Source of the DNA: Gymnorhina tibicen
Taxonomy: Eukaryota > Chordata > Aves > Passeriformes > Artamidae
Length of the DNA stretch: 64,000 bases
NCBI GenBank assembly: GCA_013399875.1
Contig: VXAZ01008268.1
Coordinates: 48,020 to 112,019, forward strand
Reading direction: 5' to 3'
The notes beneath the pieces are model-generated. The model was not told the DNA's origin. It searched no databases and saw only the letters and a list, made by a program, of their open reading frames with translations. Positions 22,421 to 35,440 of the stretch are shown here, piece after piece; position 1 is the first letter of the stretch, and each line of letters starts with the position of its first letter. A program made the position numbers and the translations under genes.

Positions 22421-25024
22421 GCATACAATACAGAACTAACCAGCAAGCCTGTGGATGAGTTTCCCCTACCCTGCTTCATGTCTGGACCCCAGAGGCTCAC
22501 CATTGCGGGACCTTGGCATTGTCCTGCAGGGACTGATCAAGAAGGGACAAGGTGTGATGGCCACATGCTGCTATAGACAAGCCGCTGTCCCTGCTCCTGG
22601 TAGGACTCCCTGGCCTTTCTGGCATCCCCTTCTCACCCCAGCAGCCCTTAATTCAGTGCACTTTCACTGGTGTTCATGTCACTTAGGTACATCAGGCATT
22701 GCAACTCAGTCCCCTGTTGACTGGGATATCTCCGTAGGAGAACTGTAAACACACTGAGGAGCAGCATGCTGGCTTGGTGCTGACACCCCCTGAAAGACAC
22801 ATGCTTTGAGATATAAAAGGAACAAACGTAAAACCCCTGAACTTGGTCTCCTGCAAGGGTGTGTGGGCTACGAAATATGTCACAAGAGCATCTTCCTCCT
22901 CAGTGAATCTTCTTTACACCCGAGTTTTATCTAACGCAGGGATGGAGTAATCCCACTGATGTCACTGGGCTGACGCCGGTGTAGAACCGGCGCGTATGCC
23001 TGGTGAAATAGGTCAGAGCTGTGTACTTGGAGGCACAGCTGCTGAGTTCACCGATAAAAAGGAGCTTCTGCAGCTACTTCTTCCCATGAGCCCTTCAGAG
23101 GTCCCCAGCTCCTAAGGTGAGCCACATTCCTCTCCAGGCATAGCTTGGGGCCGGGGGCAGGCCTGGTTTCCTCTAGCACCCCGCTCCATCCGGGCAAGCA
23201 GTTTCCACAAGCCTTTGGCAGAAAAATACCTGTCTTGTTGATGTTGCACATTTCCTATGGGTAAAAGCGAGATGAAGAACTATGTTCCTAGTGTTGTAAG
23301 GACTGCCTCAAAATTTTTGAGTTTGTTGAACGGAATAAAGCAACTGAGGACTTGGTGTGGTAAAAGTTGTGGCCACTGATCAGCTGCTTGATTTAACACC
23401 CTATTTTTTGTACTGAAGTGCAAGATATTATTATTATTCTAATCCCATGTGGGTACTTGACTTCTTACAAAAGCTTTCCATCGGAGATGTGAAATGAAGT
23501 GTTGTCCTTGGAGCCATGTTAATGCCCAAGCTGGGCCTACTCTGCCATTACACAGAGGGTAATTCTGTGTAGTCATTGTGCTGCTGGTGTCGAGCACATT
23601 GCTTTGGGATTTCTGGGGTCATGTAAGCTGTTAATAAACAACACATGTCCTTCCTACGGATGGATCTCTTCACTTCACACAGCAGTGCCTGTGCAATCCA
23701 CCCCACACCCATCACACCTAATCTTTTCTTGGAAGCAAATATTGAAAGAGAAAAACCCCCAACACACAAACCGTGAAATAAGGAAGAAAGAAAAGTGACG
23801 CCCAAGGAACTTGGCAGAGCCCTGCATCCCCCATGTGAGGAACCGGGCAGCTGACTTCCAGCATCCCAGGTGACGTAATGTTGGTTTAACGGCGTACACA
23901 CCTCTGTGTGCTAATGAGCAGAGCAGGCTGAGGCAAGTAACTGCACAGACAGCTCTGGAAGCCGCTAGCGAGAAATGCACCTTGGTGTGTGTGTGTGAAG
24001 CAGCCACCACACGCTCCCCTTGCCCCTTTGATGCCGGGAAGGAATGCTCTACTTTCCAAACCAAAGGCACTCTGTTTTGCCTGTGGGCTATGTGGAAATT
24101 GGAGAAGGTGGAAGCAAGAAGCAACTTGTTCTGTCAGGGAGGAAAAACATTCTGCAGCTATTTACACTGCACACTACAGCTTTTAAACGAGGTGGCTGGA
24201 GTGCCTGCAATGGTTAAAGCCCAGTTTCCTTTCTGCAGGGCTGTTCCTTGCCCTGCTGTGCTGCCCGCTAGCAGTTGGCTGTTTCCCCCATCCGTTGCAA
24301 CAGGTTGATAAGAGGTGGTTTGGATTTGGTGGTTCTTGTCTGAGATCCCAGTGTGGTTTTTTCAGTCTTGCAAGGCACTATGTTTTGTTCCAGCGCTCTC
24401 TCCGAGGCATGACGAGGGAAACTGTTTCCTGTTTGTGTGTCTGTGATGGACGTAACAGCCACTTTTACTGCACGTGAGGCAAGCGGGGGTTTTTGTTCCT
24501 TCTTTCTCCAGCACTTTCTGGGTAATGTTTTCCGCATTTGGTCTCAACCCACAGTCCTTTTCTCAGAAAACTTAAGAGAGTCACCCCAGCTATATTTCCA
24601 TGAGTGGGCGTGTGTGTTTGTACACACATATGTGTTAAAAATATCCTGCTTAATTCAGGTACTATTAGAATATTCCATTATCTGGCATTAATCTGGTTGA
24701 GCCAGGCAGCAGTTTGAGCAGTGTAAAATGGGTCTAATCCAGTTTTTTGTATTCTGTCTGGAAGGAATTTATCACTTTCATCCGGCTCTGGCTGGTGGGT
24801 TCTGGTGGTCTAAGGGGAGCCAACCTAAGGAGTTCCCTCAAGAGAGAGGTGATGAGAGGGTGCTGCTCCCAGCCTGGTCCCTCTGCGGAGAGGGGCTCTG
24901 GGCTGGGTGCCCCTTCAGCTGCAGGGCTCGTGCTGCCTCCAACTGGGGCAGATGCTGGCCCGCAGCGCCCAGCCCCGAGACAGAGACAACAGTGGCTATC
25001 GATTACTGCTCCTGGACAAATTAA

Positions 25025-25440
25025 CATATAAAAGCCGAACGTGAGAGATAGCTAAGAGATAAGCCTGCCATTTTCCAGGTGCTGGAAAACCTGACTGCCT
25101 TCTTTATACAAACACAGCTTTAAGTACTATTCACCTCGGGGTGTGGATGAGTTTATCTTGGTTGGGAATCCAAGGAAATTACTTTTAACCCCTAGCATTG
25201 TAATAGGTTGCCCAATGCATCTATATAAACACGATGCACACTTACAGTGTAATGATCCCTAGGGTTTATTAAATACCATAACAAGGACTTTCGGAAGGCA
25301 GCCAGATAGCCTGTTCCTCCAAGCTATAAAATTAAGAAAGGCCAAACTGTTACAACAAAATGTTTTAAAGGTGTGTTGTTTTTATTTTGTTGGTTTTGGG
25401 GTTTTTTTTACTTTTTGTTTTTAACTAGCCTTGAATTATT
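25025..25440. other. AT-rich unique block, candidate conserved non-coding element
   Basis: The block has a high density of homeodomain-like TAAT/ATTA cores, TATA-like words and a CCAAT on the minus strand (ATTGG-type words), with no repeat character. It lies in an intergenic desert beside a developmentally regulated gene. The proposal is by composition only, without any alignment. Confidence 0.2.
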
Positions 25441-25846
25441 TAGCATGTTCTCTAAGGGATTTCAGCATTTGAGATCTGAAGAGTCCCGTGAAATAGTCTC
25501 TGCAGGCAACAGCCAGTTAACCCTCCTGTGTTTCCATGAGTGACCTGGAGCTCTGGAGTGCTTCCTCCCTTCTCAAGCACCAGAACATTGCAGGCACTAG
25601 CAGATTTCAAGTACAGGACTGAGCTGAAAAATGATTACGTACAAATACATATGGCAAGGCCCTGCAAAATTTAAGAATATGAAACAACAGCAGGCTAGGC
25701 AAATTTAATTAAAGTCCAAAGAGATTAACTCTAGAAAGCAGTGCACCTGAATAAAAAAGAATTACAAGTTTTATGAAGCTACAAAATACTATATATGACC
25801 TACGGTGTGTTAGCAAAGCTAAGCTAGGGTTGAACCAGTATACAGT

Positions 25847-25859
25847 AAAAAAAAAAAAA
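25847..25859. repeat. Poly(A) run, 13 bases
   Basis: Simple A homopolymer; no retrocopy recognised beside it. Confidence 0.8.
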
Positions 25860-26943
25860 TCACTTCTGGTTCTCAATAAAGAAAAGATTCTGCAGTTTAT
25901 TACATGGCTTGTCTGTGTTGGTGCTGCAGGGCTAGAAAAAATAAAAAGTAATAAAATCCGACTTTGTTTCTAATACCAGCAGATCCAAAGCTAAATATGC
26001 AAAGGCACAGTTCTGTTTTGTAAGATTGTACCATTTTTCCACAGCCTTTTCTCAGAGAAGATAACACACTCAGAATGAGGTGCAGAACTTTTACTAAAAG
26101 AAGTTCCCTTTTCAGAACATTTGGGGAGATTCATATATTGCTGAGCAGAAGTGGGAAAAAGCTGGTTAGTCATCTAAGACTTCCCCAGGCCATGAACACG
26201 CTGTACCCAGCGTTGTGTCTCCTGGTGTTCTACACGGGATGTGGCACGTCCCAAGGGAGTGGTGGGGACTAGGAACCCACATGCCTGCCCTGTCCTCCCA
26301 CAGGTTGTCAGCTGCCACGGCCATGCCGCCTGTTTCAGGCACTGCATGCCAGGGAAAACTATGTGGGTGCCTCCAGCCCCGGGGGCTTGGCAGGCATTGC
26401 TGTGGGACGGGGATCCTGAACGGTGGCCTGGCGTTCCTTGTGTTAGATGAGGAAATAAAGCTCCCAGGCTTCAGATTCACCCCACCTGGGGAGGTTTTGC
26501 TGGCTTCTGGGAGGTGCTCTCTACGGGAGAGGGTACAGGATTTGCTAAGCTCTGGGGCACAGAGCAGTGCTGGAGGCTGACTCAGCAGCCATGGCACAGC
26601 AAGGCATTCCCGATGGCCAGGCTCCCCCTTTTCTGCCTGCCTGGCAGGGCCACGGGGCCCCATCCCAGCCACTCTACTGGAGCTCATGTGAGGAGATGCC
26701 TGTTCGGTTTGGATAAACCACCAGGCTGCAAAGATTTTTAAAAAATTACCCAGTTTGGCTAAGCCTTTGCAGATTAGCAAAACAGGCTGGAGAATTACCA
26801 GAAGTTGCTGCCCGTCATCATGTCTGGTGCTTCCTGCTGGGGTCAGGAACACCAGCCGCCCTGCCCTGCTCACAGGAATTTCAGCAGTTTCACTTCCACA
26901 CCCAGGGCAAAACACCAGTAAGCAGCACCAAAAAGTAACAGTT

Positions 26944-26963
26944 AAAAAAAAAAAAAAAAAAAA
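26944..26963. repeat. Poly(A) run, 20 bases
   Basis: Uninterrupted A homopolymer followed by GAGAGA. Read on the minus strand, it forms the poly-Phe start of a long open frame (26166-26972), which is one reason to doubt that frame. Confidence 0.9.
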
Positions 26964-29900
26964 GAGAGACATAAGTGTTTCATAATTCAGAAGAGATTTA
27001 CCAGCAGAAGCTCCAGGTGACAGAAAATGGACAGGCTCTGACGGGGATCCGGTGTGAAAGGAGCCTGTAGCCTGACGTTCCTGGGTATGGTTGGTAAAGG
27101 TGGAGACCAGGAAAATGCCAAGGCTTGGAGGGCTCCTGTTTCCCTACAAACCCCTGGAGGGTCCAGCCCCACTCCCTGTGTGAGAGCTCTGCCTCTGTGG
27201 CAGATTTGCAGACCTGTCTGACCTCCCTTGCTGAGCCACACACACTGCCTTGCACACTCCTGGGGGTCACAGCTTTGAGCCTGCTGCTGCCACCCTCCCA
27301 CAAGCCCCATGGAGCTCGGGGACAGCAGTGTGGCACACCAGCTAGTGCCTGAGGGGTGGGCATAGCCTGGGGCATGCACATCCCACACAGCCACACGTGG
27401 ATCTGCCTCTCAAGAGTGACTAGCATCTGCTGTGTGAGTCCCAGTAATGTGAGGAAGCTGGGTGTGAGGCAGGGACAGCCATGGTTTGACTTCACTCTCT
27501 TCTGTGTATTTCTGCATCAGGCTTGATTGCTGTCAGCCTTTTCCCATCCATACAAACCCTGTACGTACACAAAGTCTTATTAAGAAAGGATTGGTCTGAA
27601 TGTTGACACATGTTTTGGGGGAGGGAAAGCTTCATTTAGCTGAACTCCTTCATCCACCTCTAGTGCCTCCTCTGCCTGAAAGAAAAGGCTGCTCTCATTC
27701 ACTTTCACTGCAGTTAATTAGTAAGTCTGAGCTGGCCCGTCCTCTGGAGCTGGTAGTTTCTTTAATCTCTCTGTTGCTAGGGCATGCTGACATGCACCAC
27801 TGGTACCAGTTCCAGCGTGATGTGGGGGATTGTGGAAAGAAAGGGGAAAGGGCTGATCAAACAGAGTCTGATTTAAAAAAAAAAAAGAATAGAAAAAAAG
27901 AAAAAAGGCTCTTTTTGATGAGGCTGAGAAGTTTACAATGAGGGAAAGCACATGGTGAATGATAAGGCCTAAAGGAGCTCATTAAATTGAGGCAAGCTGC
28001 GCAGAGTTATCTTATTTCACTCTCTTTCTCCTGACACCCCCATGATGGAGAATTCTTTCATTGAAGCGGGGGAGGGAAGGATTATTTCCTTGCAAAATGT
28101 TTGATAGAAATAAATGTGTCATTGTTTTCCTAGGAGTTTTTTTTAAATCAACCCTTTAAACATCTGTAAAGCAAACTGGAGCCTCAGCAAAGGGCGCTGC
28201 TTGAGAGAAGTGTAGGCTCCAAGAGAAAGAGGTCCCATAGGCCATTACTGTGTCCTCCTCTCAGCTCATCCAGCCTTCTGAGAAATAGCAAGATAGAAGT
28301 TAAGCAGGACACATGGACCTCAGGGATATCAGAAGTCAAGTATGAATGCAAATGTGAAATGTTTGCCTTGGAAGCAGTTTTGCTTACTTCATTCGATCTG
28401 CACCAGCCTTTACAAAACCAGAGCGAGCATGTGATTTGAGAAGATTCATGTACAGAAACAAAGTGCTGCCTGGCTAAACCTCACACAGTTATTTCCTTGG
28501 GATCTCTGGAAAGTGCCTTTCCTCTGACTGTGGCCAGTGCTGGCTGCCTCAGGAGCAAAGAATCCCACCACAGCATGTCTCAGTGAATGCGGATATATTG
28601 AAGAGCTAGAGAATGCAGGAGGCTGCAGGCTCCTAGGGAAGCTTCCTGGGTCTGTGCTCAGCAGAGGAAACCAGGATAGGGCTTAATCCCTTGCTGGCAA
28701 CACAGTGGGACAGTGCATTAATGGGCAGTGCATTCTTTCCTTCAATCTGAAAAGTAACCAGATTTCTTACCAGAGCTCCATTTTGAGAGTCTGCATAAAT
28801 GATGCAGACCACAAAACAGAAGTGAGCACCTGCCCCATGCAGCCTCTTACTCACAGAGTCATGAGATGAGCACTCACTTTCTTGTGGGGACAGAAAGGGG
28901 TGGTGTGACTGCAGCTGTGCCAGACAGAACAGCTCTGGGCACTGGAGTGGGGCAGTGGTGGCAAACGGCAGGTTGTCTCTGCAAAACTCCACCAGACCTA
29001 GCATAAATTTTTTAAGGATTTTTGATGGTTTCACTTGATCCTTTCTTTCATGGACCCTAAAGGGAGCTTTGGAAAGCCACGTCATAGTTCTTATTAAAAA
29101 GCAATCCATTACTGTAAATAAATATTTTAGCCTCCCTCGCCTGGAGGTCCTTCTCTCTACCTTAATACTTCCCTCTGGCCAAGAATTCCACTCTTGCTAT
29201 TCAGGTGATGACATGGACTGCTCACTTGTACTGCAAGGGATAAAGTTAGCTATTTCCAAAAATAAGAACAGCCTTTAAATGTGAAAATGTGTTTTTATTA
29301 ATCTCTCCTCCTACTCTGAGTAGTTTCCCCTCCGCTCCAGCCACAGGAGTGCACAGGGACCCTTGCTGCATTGGAGAGTGCTGCATTTTACACATGGCAG
29401 CTCAGCCTTAGTACAGTTTTACTGGGTTGATCTCCTTCAGGTATCAGCCCATCCTTCTGCAGGCTGTTTTAAGACAATCCTCTTTTTTGCTGAAGGATTT
29501 CTTCTTATGAGGGATCAGGTGTTTGGCATCTAGCACATCCCCCACTCTCATTTCCCCATCCTCCAGTCTTTCTATCTCAAATTTTATCAGCAGGACTGTA
29601 CCCAAGGGTATGATGAGACACGGTGGGGTGAGATGTCATCCCTTCGTTATGCCTTACTTTGCCAGGCTGACCCATGTTAGCAAACAGGCTGGTTTTGCTA
29701 ATATAACCTGGATCAGTAAATGCATTCCTCACATAAACACAGGTTTAGCTAATGGGACACAGTGGTGAGGAGAAACTTTTTAAGGACCTTTCATTAACCT
29801 TGGTGTCATACACTCATGTGTATGGGCACACAAGTGGTAGCATGCTGCTCCTTCATTCACCCCACACACCTCCACTCATTTGGGGGTCTCATGCAGACCA

Positions 29901-32099
29901 GGCAAATGCAAGTTCAGTGAGGCTTTGTTTGCTTAATGGATTTCTAAAGCAGAGATGGAAAGATAGGCCATTGTAGTCTTCTGTCAGTCTCATCCATTAC
30001 CCTATAGCAGTGTCTGGTTTAATTCACTTTATAATTTTGTAGCTGGTGTTAACAGTGGTAACATGTGCAGGACAGTGGAAAACTCTGTTGTTTGGGTTAT
30101 CTAATACCTACCTTTGTCAGCTTGACAACAGCCTTCTCTCCCTTCTTTCCAAGCACAGTGGTTTTTTTTCCTTGTTTCTTGACAAGTAGTCTCCAACAAT
30201 TCTTTATAAAAACTGGAATCATTGCTATCATGCTCTCTTGCATTTTATATGGGATACATTAAGTGCCTCTGTGTATCAGGGTCTTTACACAAGAGTCACA
30301 CATGATTTATGCATATTGACATGGGGAAGAAGTAAGACAAGTCAAAACAAGATCCAGTGGCTGAAAGCACAACAAATTCACACCAGAAAGCACATTAAGG
30401 GTGGCTGAACATGGGATATTGTGCTAATGGTGCAATTTGCCCAGGCTGAGAAGGAGAGGGAATTTTTATGTCATGGAAAATAGTCGTGATAAGATTGGAT
30501 AAGAACTCTGTTAGAAGAGGGCAACACAGCCCTTATGGTTTGCTACTTCTAATGTTAACCTGTAACAAACCATAAATATTGTGTAAGTTTCCGTATACTG
30601 CAGTTTATCAGCAGGGTGTTCTGTTCCTTGATTTATGATCTAGGTTACTTTGGTTTAACAGCAGTTGGTAGTAGTGAACATGTCCTGCAGTAGGGTCTGG
30701 GTGGTGCCTGGGGTCTGAGGCATAACTAAAACCCATGCAAGGCTGTCTTCTCCTCTCTGGCAACTGGCTGACACTGCAAAACACACAGGAACCCTAAAAA
30801 CAAAAGCAGCATAATGGGAAGGAAGGCGACTCACAGCTAGGCAAGGGGCCAGCTTTCTCTGCTTTTTCCTCTGAGTCTCCACTTCTGGAAGTCCCTGTTT
30901 GCATGGTGTTACTATCAACTGATGTTTTAGCTGTTCATTTGTGGTGAATCATAACCAAAGGGAACCGAAGCACTATCTGAAATTCGCTTCCTCTTGGGCA
31001 ACAGAAAGACCAGCTGAACTCCTTCCCCTTTTGGCTGCTCATGCTGCTCTTTTGACAGAGCACCATTATAGCACTGCAACACTGCTGTATTTACAGTGTT
31101 GGTGGTACTGCTTCGGCTTCCTTCAGCGGGGAGCTTTTGAGTATCTTTACTGGTGAGAAGAATATGTGACAGTGGAAGGTAAGTTAGAGCTTCTGTGCAG
31201 GCATGACTTTAGTGGGATTACATTACTAGTGAATTTTAAGTTTTTCATATGTATGAAAATAAAAACATATTCCCCACTGCATCAGCCTAGTCTGTTCTGC
31301 CTTCAAGCTTGGCAGGCCAGCTGAGGGAAGCCAGTGAAAAAAAGTACCCAAATGAGAAAAGATGATTTTCTAATGAGCAGCTGAGATGAACCTGAAGAAT
31401 ACTTCTGGCTGTAAACACTTCCAGCATTTGGGACTATGTAAAATTCTGATCTGGGTTAGAAAATATCATTATTTACACTCATCACTTACGGTAAGGACAG
31501 GAGGCTAAACAAAATTTGACCAGCAGAGACTGAATGTTCCCAGGTAGAGCTTAACAGCTGGTAAGAGATGGAAACAAATATCAGGCTTCTGGTCTTTCCT
31601 AGACCAAGAAAACCAGTAGTGATTCCATTAAAACCACTTGCTCAGTAACGAAAGGCATGTAATTTTGGACCCTGGGCAAGCTCTAGTTAAGTAAAAAGCA
31701 CCTTGAAGAGAACAGTAACAAGCATCAGCTATCCAAAAACTGGAGGGTTCATAGGAGATATAACAGCAGATCCACTTTGAGAAACCATCAGTTCTGCTTT
31801 GATGTCAGCCTCGGGGAAATGAGCATGCAGAAGCTGGGCTGGGTATATGACAACAAAATCACAAAGGTCACGCAGCAACATAGGAACCAATTAGCAAGAT
31901 ACTTTAAATTTAGACAATTATGTTTCTCATCACTACTTCAGCAGCAAGAGGAAGACCTAGGTGACCGAAAACATGCTGCCCATTGGGGAAGAAAGGCTCC
32001 AGACAGTTCATGGCTAGAGTGCCAGGGTGCTTCATACCTTTTTTTGCATTTGTTATCACTTCAGACAAACATTGCAATCAATTTCAATGACAGAGGGGA

Positions 32100-33630
32100 G
32101 TGAGATCACAAAACTAGAACAAAGACTAGATCAGAAGATCCTTCAGATAGTGTTGAAGTCAGTTGGGCCAGATGAATTTCATCCTCGGGTAATTGCTACA
32201 GCCAGTTATTTAACCACAAAAGCTCTAGGCGTAACCTCGCCCAGCTCCTGGGATGTTTTATGGAGCCCAGAGATCATACTTGGAAGCCTGGAAAAGTGCA
32301 GACGTAGTTCCGGTCTTTAAAAGGGAAAAAAGGAGGAGCCAGGGATTACAGATTGTTCAGTTTGACTTCAATTCCCGGAAAAATACTGGAACAAACAATC
32401 AAACTTTGGTAAGCACCTAAAACAAAACAAAGAGATGAATAATGGCCAGCATTGATTTGTCAAAAACAAATTGTGTAAAACAGGTCAAGTTTCCTTTCAT
32501 GACAGAATAAAAAACCCTCATTGATAAGAGACAAGCAATAGTATTCCTGTGTTTTGATGGTGGTGAGGCTTTTGTCACAGCATAACATGATACTCCAAAG
32601 CAAATTTAATTAAGGGAATCTGTGATAGATGGACCTGGTCTGGGATGATGGAGCACTGATTGGAAAACTGCACAAAGTGAACAGTTACTAGCTATACTTT
32701 AAAAAGGGAAAGATGGATCAAGAAGAATTGGTGGGAATCTACACTGGGTCAATCTGATTTAAGGGGATTATGAACAGCTTGGACAATGGAATAGAAAATA
32801 TTACATTCTTGGCTACCACAGATCTGGAAGGGTGCTATGGGTAATCTAAAATATAAAGCTACAATTAAAAAATATTTAGGCAAATGGCCTTAAAAATAGG
32901 ATTCATTTCAGTAAGGACAGTTCTCAGTTTCTATTCTTGGGCATCACTAGGAATGATTAATTCTATTTATATAGGCTAGTGAATTTTTGTGTAAGTAGCA
33001 ACACTGCATAAAAAGATCTGAGAGATGTTCCAGGTCACAATCCAAATACAAGTTAATTGCTAATGCAAAAGGGACAAGTGCTTTACTAGGATGCATGCTT
33101 AGAGATGTACTCTACAAATAAGCATTCTGCTCAGTTCTCTGTGAAGCTGCAGTATGAGTGTGATGTCCAGCTTTGGGTCTGTGCTCAAGACAAGGTCCAG
33201 CGGACAACTGGGGGATAATCAGAGGTCTTGAAAAACAGAGCTAGGAGGGAAGAATGAACAAATTGACTTTCTTAAGTCTAGAGAAGACTGGGGCAAGATA
33301 GGGTTACTGCTGTCAAACATGTGAAAGGTGGCTGGGAAGGAAAGGGGAATAAATTGTTCTCCATATAGGTGATGGATAGGATAAGTAATGAGGTTAAACT
33401 ACAGAAAAGGAGATTGGGGTTGGATGTTAGAGGACAGCAAACAGTTAGGATAATTACACACAGAAGTATCTGAGGAGGGTGTGGAATCGCCATCCTGCTT
33501 TCAGGAAGCAGTTAGACAAGCATTTGCCAAGTGTGACATAAGTATAATGATCCTGCCTTGGGACATGAGTCTGGACTAAGTGATCTTCTGAGATTTCTCC
33601 CAGCCATATAAATCTCTGATTCTCTCCTAG
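32100..33630 (+). mobile_element. Decayed CR1 LINE: reverse-transcriptase region and 3' end
   Basis: About 1.5 kb follows, in order, the CR1 ORF2 reverse transcriptase and 3'UTR. The peptide GPDEFHPRV is encoded at 32165-32191. A WKSADVVPVFKR block starts at 32289 in a different frame, showing at least one frameshift between them. Next come an ASIDLSKTN-like piece (about 32442-32468) and FDGGEAFVT (about 32554-32580), which corresponds to the FSKAFDT region with the first catalytic Asp. The catalytic FADD box region (about 32808-32830) reads LATTD, so that motif is lost. Downstream pieces match the CR1 tail, including a TTGTTCTCCAT match (about 33353), GTGGAATCGCCATCC (33480-33494) and GGACTAAGTGATCTTCTGAG (33572-33591). 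The end lies near CTCTGATTCTC. This is an old, inactive insertion. Confidence 0.8.
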
Positions 33631-34368
33631 CTGCTGGAGCAAGCAAGGCTGATATTGTAGAGCATTGCAAGTGCTCCATGTTTGTGGTTTGCAGTGCTCT
33701 CATTTGTGAGTGAGAACCAAGAGCAGGAGCTAAGTGTGCTGCTTTCTGGTTCAGAGAAAAAAGGCTGCAGTGACAGGTGAAGTCACCAAAGACTCAGATG
33801 TCCTTGGATTGGGAGAATATAGTACTGTGTGTTTGATCTCTCATGTAAATGTCTCTGGTTCCCACATGGTGATGATATGTGACGCTAACCTTGATTGATC
33901 AGTACCAAGCAGCATGTTAAGCTGAAACTTGGTCACTCTTGACTGTTCCTAGGATTGCAGGCTATTGCAGCCTCCTGTAGAGCCAATCAGAGGAGCCTGT
34001 CTTTTATACAATTCAAGACTCTTGCGTCCATTTTGGTTGGAACCAGAGTCCAGTTCAGCCTGCAGCCCTGGCAGCAGTGACACAGGCTGGCACTTGGAGC
34101 CCTAAAGCTGCCACAGTGTCAGATGCTGGGCAACAGAAATATGAGAAACTGTTTTCTTATCTGGAGCCCCTGCGGGCCATTAGGGACAGAGCTTGCTAAA
34201 GATTATTTTATGCAAGCACTTACAGAAGTTTGTGTTTCTCTAGGAACTCAATGGAAGATAAATGGAAAAGGATACAAGCAGGAAGGACAGAAATATTCTT
34301 TTTTTTTTTTTCCAAAGACAGCTTTTACAAACACTAGTATATAAATAGCAAAAAAAAAAAAAAAAAAA
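33631..34368. other. Intergenic up to the assembly gap, no gene seen
   Basis: Unique sequence with a CCAAT-plus-TATA-like arrangement at 33982-34008 and A/T homopolymers at its end. No gene was recognised. Confidence 0.5.
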
Positions 34369-34657
34369 NNNNNNNNNNNNNNNNNNNNNNNNNNNNNNNN
34401 NNNNNNNNNNNNNNNNNNNNNNNNNNNNNNNNNNNNNNNNNNNNNNNNNNNNNNNNNNNNNNNNNNNNNNNNNNNNNNNNNNNNNNNNNNNNNNNNNNNN
34501 NNNNNNNNNNNNNNNNNNNNNNNNNNNNNNNNNNNNNNNNNNNNNNNNNNNNNNNNNNNNNNNNNNNNNNNNNNNNNNNNNNNNNNNNNNNNNNNNNNNN
34601 NNNNNNNNNNNNNNNNNNNNNNNNNNNNNNNNNNNNNNNNNNNNNNNNNNNNNNNNN
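34369..34657. other. Assembly gap (289 N)
   Basis: A run of 289 N bases. Both flanks are poly(A): 34350-34368 before it and 34659-34674 (after a C) behind it. The assembly most likely broke on a long A-rich repeat. The gap length may be an estimate. Confidence 0.95.
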
Positions 34658-35389
34658 CAAAAAAAAAAAAAAAAAAGAAGGCTTATTTAAAGAGGTGGCT
34701 AACCCAAAGTCCCTTGAAAAAAATAGCAGAGAGCAAACACTGAAGTCCTTTAACTCTGTGTCATAATTTATAGCAGGTTTCCAATTGTGAAATCTCTCAG
34801 CGATGTGGGACAGATGTTATGGTGAGGAAAATAAAACAAACAGAGAACGGGATGGGAAATGCAGAGAAGATGAAATGACACCGTGTTGTAATCCTTATGG
34901 GAAATCTCTATATGGCTTTCCAAAATACTGTGCTGGTGAGCAATTAGGAAATAGATGAGCTATATAAACAGAGCCACTAGAGGTCTGTAACTGTTCCCAT
35001 GCAGTTTCCACAGAAACTGTCAGTCTCAAGGGCAGCTTTGGGAGGGGACTATTCTGCCCACCATCTTCTAAATGATCCTTTTAATAATCTGTCCAGACCT
35101 ATTTGTGTAAGAAATGGACAAAAATGGAGGTTTTCCAGTGCTCGTTCCGGTTCCTATGGCAGTAGATCAAAGGCAATAACAATACAGATTTAATTAATTC
35201 AGGAGAAGGAATTCCCACTTGCAGCAGTCTTAACCCAGCAGTGGAGGAAAGCTGTCAATCATAAGGGCAAAGGTGCTGAAACTGGCATGGATTTGTGGTT
35301 TGGTTTTTTTCTTTTCCTTCACACTAAGCAGTTCAGGAGGAGGTGAAACAGTAAATGTCACCTGAGCTTCAGAAAAAGTAGGGGTTCAC

Positions 35390-35440
35390 ATATAATCAGT
35401 TTATATATAACATATATAAATAAACATATAACAATTTATA
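35390..35440. repeat. AT-rich low-complexity (TATA/CATATA words)
   Basis: Interrupted runs of ATATA, CATATA and AAATAAA words, directly visible; no unit is regular enough to call a microsatellite. Confidence 0.7.

Larger units (their letters stand above)
20911..32095. other. Intergenic, no gene seen
   Basis: About 11 kb. It includes a purine-rich tract at 22110-22420, an AT-rich unique block at about 25025-25440, a GC-rich patch at 26200-27500 with overlapping domainless frames, A-runs at 25847-25859 and 26944-26963, and a short GT run at 23985-23997. I recognised no exon, RNA gene or LINE/SINE before the CR1 remnant. Confidence 0.5.

Noticed and set aside
29930..30010. Possible interspersed repeat at the 'GATAGGCCATTGTAGTCTTC' segment
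   Set aside because: It faintly resembles a sauropsid repeat start, but the following sequence does not continue the match.
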